DNA of 7,290 nucleotides from Betaproteobacteria bacterium (GTDB lineage: Bacteria > Pseudomonadota > Gammaproteobacteria > Burkholderiales > SG8-39), in the NCBI GenBank assembly GCA_019245555.1, contig JAFARH010000069.1, positions 1-7,290 of the forward strand, read 5' to 3'. Below the pieces are notes generated by a model. It worked only from the letters and a program-made list of their open reading frames with translations. It was not told where the DNA came from and made no database searches. Both the position numbers and the translations under genes were made by a program. This document shows, piece by piece, positions 5,231 to 7,290 of the stretch. Within the stretch, counting starts at the first letter, position 1, and every line of letters starts with the position of its first letter.

Positions 5231-7290
5231 ATGTCCCGCGAGCTGCTTTCGGAGTATCCACAAGCCACCGACCGCTACGACGAGCTGTTCGAGGCGCCGC
5301 AATCGGCGCGCGCGCACTGGAAGCCCCTCATCGAGCACATCGCGGCGTCGCCCGCCGAGCGCATGCGCGAGCGGCTGCACTCGGTACACGACCAGGTGCG
5401 CGAGAACGGCGTCACCTACAACGTCTACGCCGATCCGCAGGGCGCCGACCGCCCCTGGGAGCTCGACCTCCTGCCGATGATCCTGTCGGAAGAGGAGTGG
5501 AGCCGGATCGAGGCGGCGATCGTGCAGCGCGCGACGCTGCTCAATAAGCTCCTGCTCGACGTCTATGGCGAGCAGCGCCTGCTGAAGGACGGACTGCTGC
5601 CGCCCGCGCTGGTGTACGGCCACGCCGGCTACCTGCGCCCGTGCCGCGGCGTCAAGTACGCGGGCGACACGATGCTGCACTTCTACGCCGCCGACTTGGC
5701 GCGCTCGCCCGATGGCCACTGGTGGGTGATCGGCGACCGCACGCAGGCACCTTCCGGCGCGGGGTACGCGCTCGAGAACCGCATCATCATCTCGCGTGCC
5801 TTCCCGCAGCTCTTCAGAGATCAGAAGGTGCAGCACCTCGCGCACTTCTTCGCCACGGTGCGCGACAGCCTGGCGCATTGGGCGCCGCGGCCCGAAGGGA
5901 AAATGAGCGGTTCTCCGTACACGGTCCTCCTCACGCCCGGCCCGCACAACGAGACCTACTTCGAGCACACCTACCTTGCGCGTTACCTCGGCCTCGCCCT
6001 GGTCGAAGGCAACGACCTGACAGTGCGCGATGGATGCGTCTGGCTGAAGACGCTTTCCGGCCTGCAGCGTGTGCACGCGATCCTGCGGCGCCTGGACGAC
6101 GACTTCTGCGATCCGCTGGAGCTGCGCAGCGATTCGGCACTCGGCATCCCGGGACTAGTCGACGCGGTGCGCCGCGGCAACGTGCTGGTGGCGAATGCGT
6201 TGGGGTCGAACCTGCTGGAATCCAGCACGCTGCTCGGCTATCTGCCGAACCTCGCGCAGAAATTGCTCGGCGAGCCGCTGAAGATGCCTTCGGTCGCGAC
6301 CTGGTGGTGCGGCGAGCCGGCGGCGCTGAATGAAGTCATCGCCAACGTCCACCGCCTGGTGATCAAGGGCGCGTTCCCGCAGCAGCGCGTCGAGCCGATG
6401 TTCGGCGAGGACCTGGATGAGCGCGGCAAGAAGCGCGTCATCGCGATGCTGCGGGCACGGCCGAACGACTACGTCGCGCAGGAGCTGGTGCACCTGTCGC
6501 AGGCGCCGGTGTGGGACCGGGCGCATCCGCGCCTGCTCGCGCGCTCGATCGGCCTGCGTGTGTTCGCGTGCGCCACGTCCAACGGCTACGTCGTCATGCC
6601 TGGCGGCCTCACTCGAGTGGCGAGCGCCGCCGACGCTCGCGTCATCTCGATGCAGAGCGGCGGCTCGAGCAAGGACACCTGGGTACTCGCTTCCGGCGCC
6701 GTGTCGAGCTTCAGCCTGCTGCGCCGCTCGGTCCAGGAGCAGGACCTGGTACGCGCCGGCACGAATCTCTCGAGTCGGGGGGTGGAGAACCTGTTCTGGT
6801 TCGGGCGGTATTGCGAAAGAAGCGAGGCCACCGCGCGCCTGCTACGCGTAGCGCTCGGCCGCTTCGGCGACAACGTGCCCGGCGACGACGACGAGCGAGC
6901 TCGCCCCGTGATGCTGGAGCTCTTGCATCGCGCCGGCATCCTTACCGCGAGCGGTCCGGCACCGGCCGACAAGGAGCTCTCGGGCGCCCTGCGCGCGGCG
7001 ATCACCGACGATGCGCAGCCCGGTCTCGCCGCCAACCTGCGCCAGCTGATGCGCGTTGCCTCGAACCTGCGCGAGCGGCTGTCGATCGACAACTGGCGCG
7101 CGTTGAACCGGCTTACGCAGGCCGTGACGCAGCGGCGCGGGCGCAAGACCGCGTTCTCCGATCTCCTCACCGAGCTGGATCTCGCGATCTCCGGTTTCAC
7201 GACGCTCTCGGGCTTCGCGCTCGACGGCATGACGCGCGATCCCGGCTGGCGCTTCCTTTCCATCGGGCGGCGTCTGGAGCGCCTGCAATG
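5231..7290 (+). CDS. Circularly permuted ATP-grasp / alpha-E fusion protein (3' truncated by window)
   Basis: The frame stays open from the ATG at 5231 to the window edge, giving 686 complete codons. It matches the DUF404/DUF407/DUF403 fusion family; I recall M. tuberculosis Rv2567 as a similar fusion. About residues 1-490 are the circularly permuted ATP-grasp ligase: NGVTYNVYAD (59-68), Y-G-H-A-G-Y-L-R-P, TPGPHNETYFEH (235-246), ATWWCGE (356-362), I-K-G with Lys379 as a possible nucleotide-binding lysine, PGGLTRVA (457-464) and MQSGGSSKDTWV (474-485). From about residue 513 the alpha-E domain begins with the signature S-S-R-G-V-E-N-L-F-W-F-G-R-Y-C-E-R-S-E, and it is still in progress at G-R-R-L-E-R-L-Q, where the window stops. 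It repeats in one chain what the first two genes encode separately. The predicted role is ATP-dependent amide bond formation on an unknown substrate. It follows the large fusion gene by 26 bases, so it is probably in the same operon. The start is fairly sure; an in-frame GTG at 5213 is the alternative, and neither has a clear ribosome binding site. Confidence 0.93.
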   Translation, partial: MSRELLSEYPQATDRYDELFEAPQSARAHWKPLIEHIAASPAERMRERLHSVHDQVRENGVTYNVYADPQGADRPWELDLLPMILSEEEWSRIEAAIVQRATLLNKLLLDVYGEQRLLKDGLLPPALVYGHAGYLRPCRGVKYAGDTMLHFYAADLARSPDGHWWVIGDRTQAPSGAGYALENRIIISRAFPQLFRDQKVQHLAHFFATVRDSLAHWAPRPEGKMSGSPYTVLLTPGPHNETYFEHTYLARYLGLALVEGNDLTVRDGCVWLKTLSGLQRVHAILRRLDDDFCDPLELRSDSALGIPGLVDAVRRGNVLVANALGSNLLESSTLLGYLPNLAQKLLGEPLKMPSVATWWCGEPAALNEVIANVHRLVIKGAFPQQRVEPMFGEDLDERGKKRVIAMLRARPNDYVAQELVHLSQAPVWDRAHPRLLARSIGLRVFACATSNGYVVMPGGLTRVASAADARVISMQSGGSSKDTWVLASGAVSSFSLLRRSVQEQDLVRAGTNLSSRGVENLFWFGRYCERSEATARLLRVALGRFGDNVPGDDDERARPVMLELLHRAGILTASGPAPADKELSGALRAAITDDAQPGLAANLRQLMRVASNLRERLSIDNWRALNRLTQAVTQRRGRKTAFSDLLTELDLAISGFTTLSGFALDGMTRDPGWRFLSIGRRLERLQ

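Noticed and set aside
5641..6333. Plus-strand open frame inside the ATP-grasp/alpha-E fusion gene
   Set aside because: It is a shadow in another frame. The frame from 5231 carries all the family motifs and runs unbroken to the window edge.
1..7290. CRISPR array, tRNA, rRNA, insertion sequence, tandem repeats
   Set aside because: I looked for repeated units, terminal inverted repeats and tRNA-like folds and saw none. Nearly every base is accounted for by the five genes.

Overview
The window holds five genes, all on the plus strand and almost without gaps. The first and last are cut by the window edges. The order is: the C-terminal end of a circularly permuted ATP-grasp protein; a free-standing alpha-E (DUF403) protein; a short transglutaminase-like protein; a 1095-residue fusion of transglutaminase and DUF2126 putative amidoligase; and a fusion of circularly permuted ATP-grasp and alpha-E. 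This is a known conserved gene neighbourhood. Comparative genomics of amidoligases (work by Aravind and colleagues, recalled and not looked up) predicts that it makes or trims a peptide or a peptide-like modification. I know of no established product or substrate.

The DNA is very G+C rich by eye, with codons ending mostly in G or C. The split-plus-fused arrangement is the one I associate with Proteobacteria, most likely a betaproteobacterium. Nothing here fixes the genus. There are no mobile elements, tRNAs, CRISPR arrays or signs of recent transfer. Base composition looks even throughout, which fits a resident chromosomal operon.

Layout: 3-230 is the ATP-grasp tail; 230-1168 alpha-E; 1165-1920 the short transglutaminase-like protein; 1917-5204 transglutaminase plus DUF2126; 5231-7290 ATP-grasp plus alpha-E, running off the end. 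The first four genes are joined by three stop/start overlaps (TGATG or ATGA), so they are very probably one translationally coupled operon. The fifth follows after 26 bases.

How the genes may work together (inference): the two ATP-grasp proteins and the DUF2126 domain would form amide bonds using ATP. The transglutaminase domains would cut or transfer amide bonds. The alpha-E proteins, helical and of unknown activity, would partner the ATP-grasp enzymes.

The most notable observation is in the short transglutaminase-like protein. It lacks the catalytic cysteine, and the segment leading to it is 19 residues shorter than the same stretch of the downstream transglutaminase. It keeps the His and Asp positions. 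The large fusion protein keeps all three catalytic residues.
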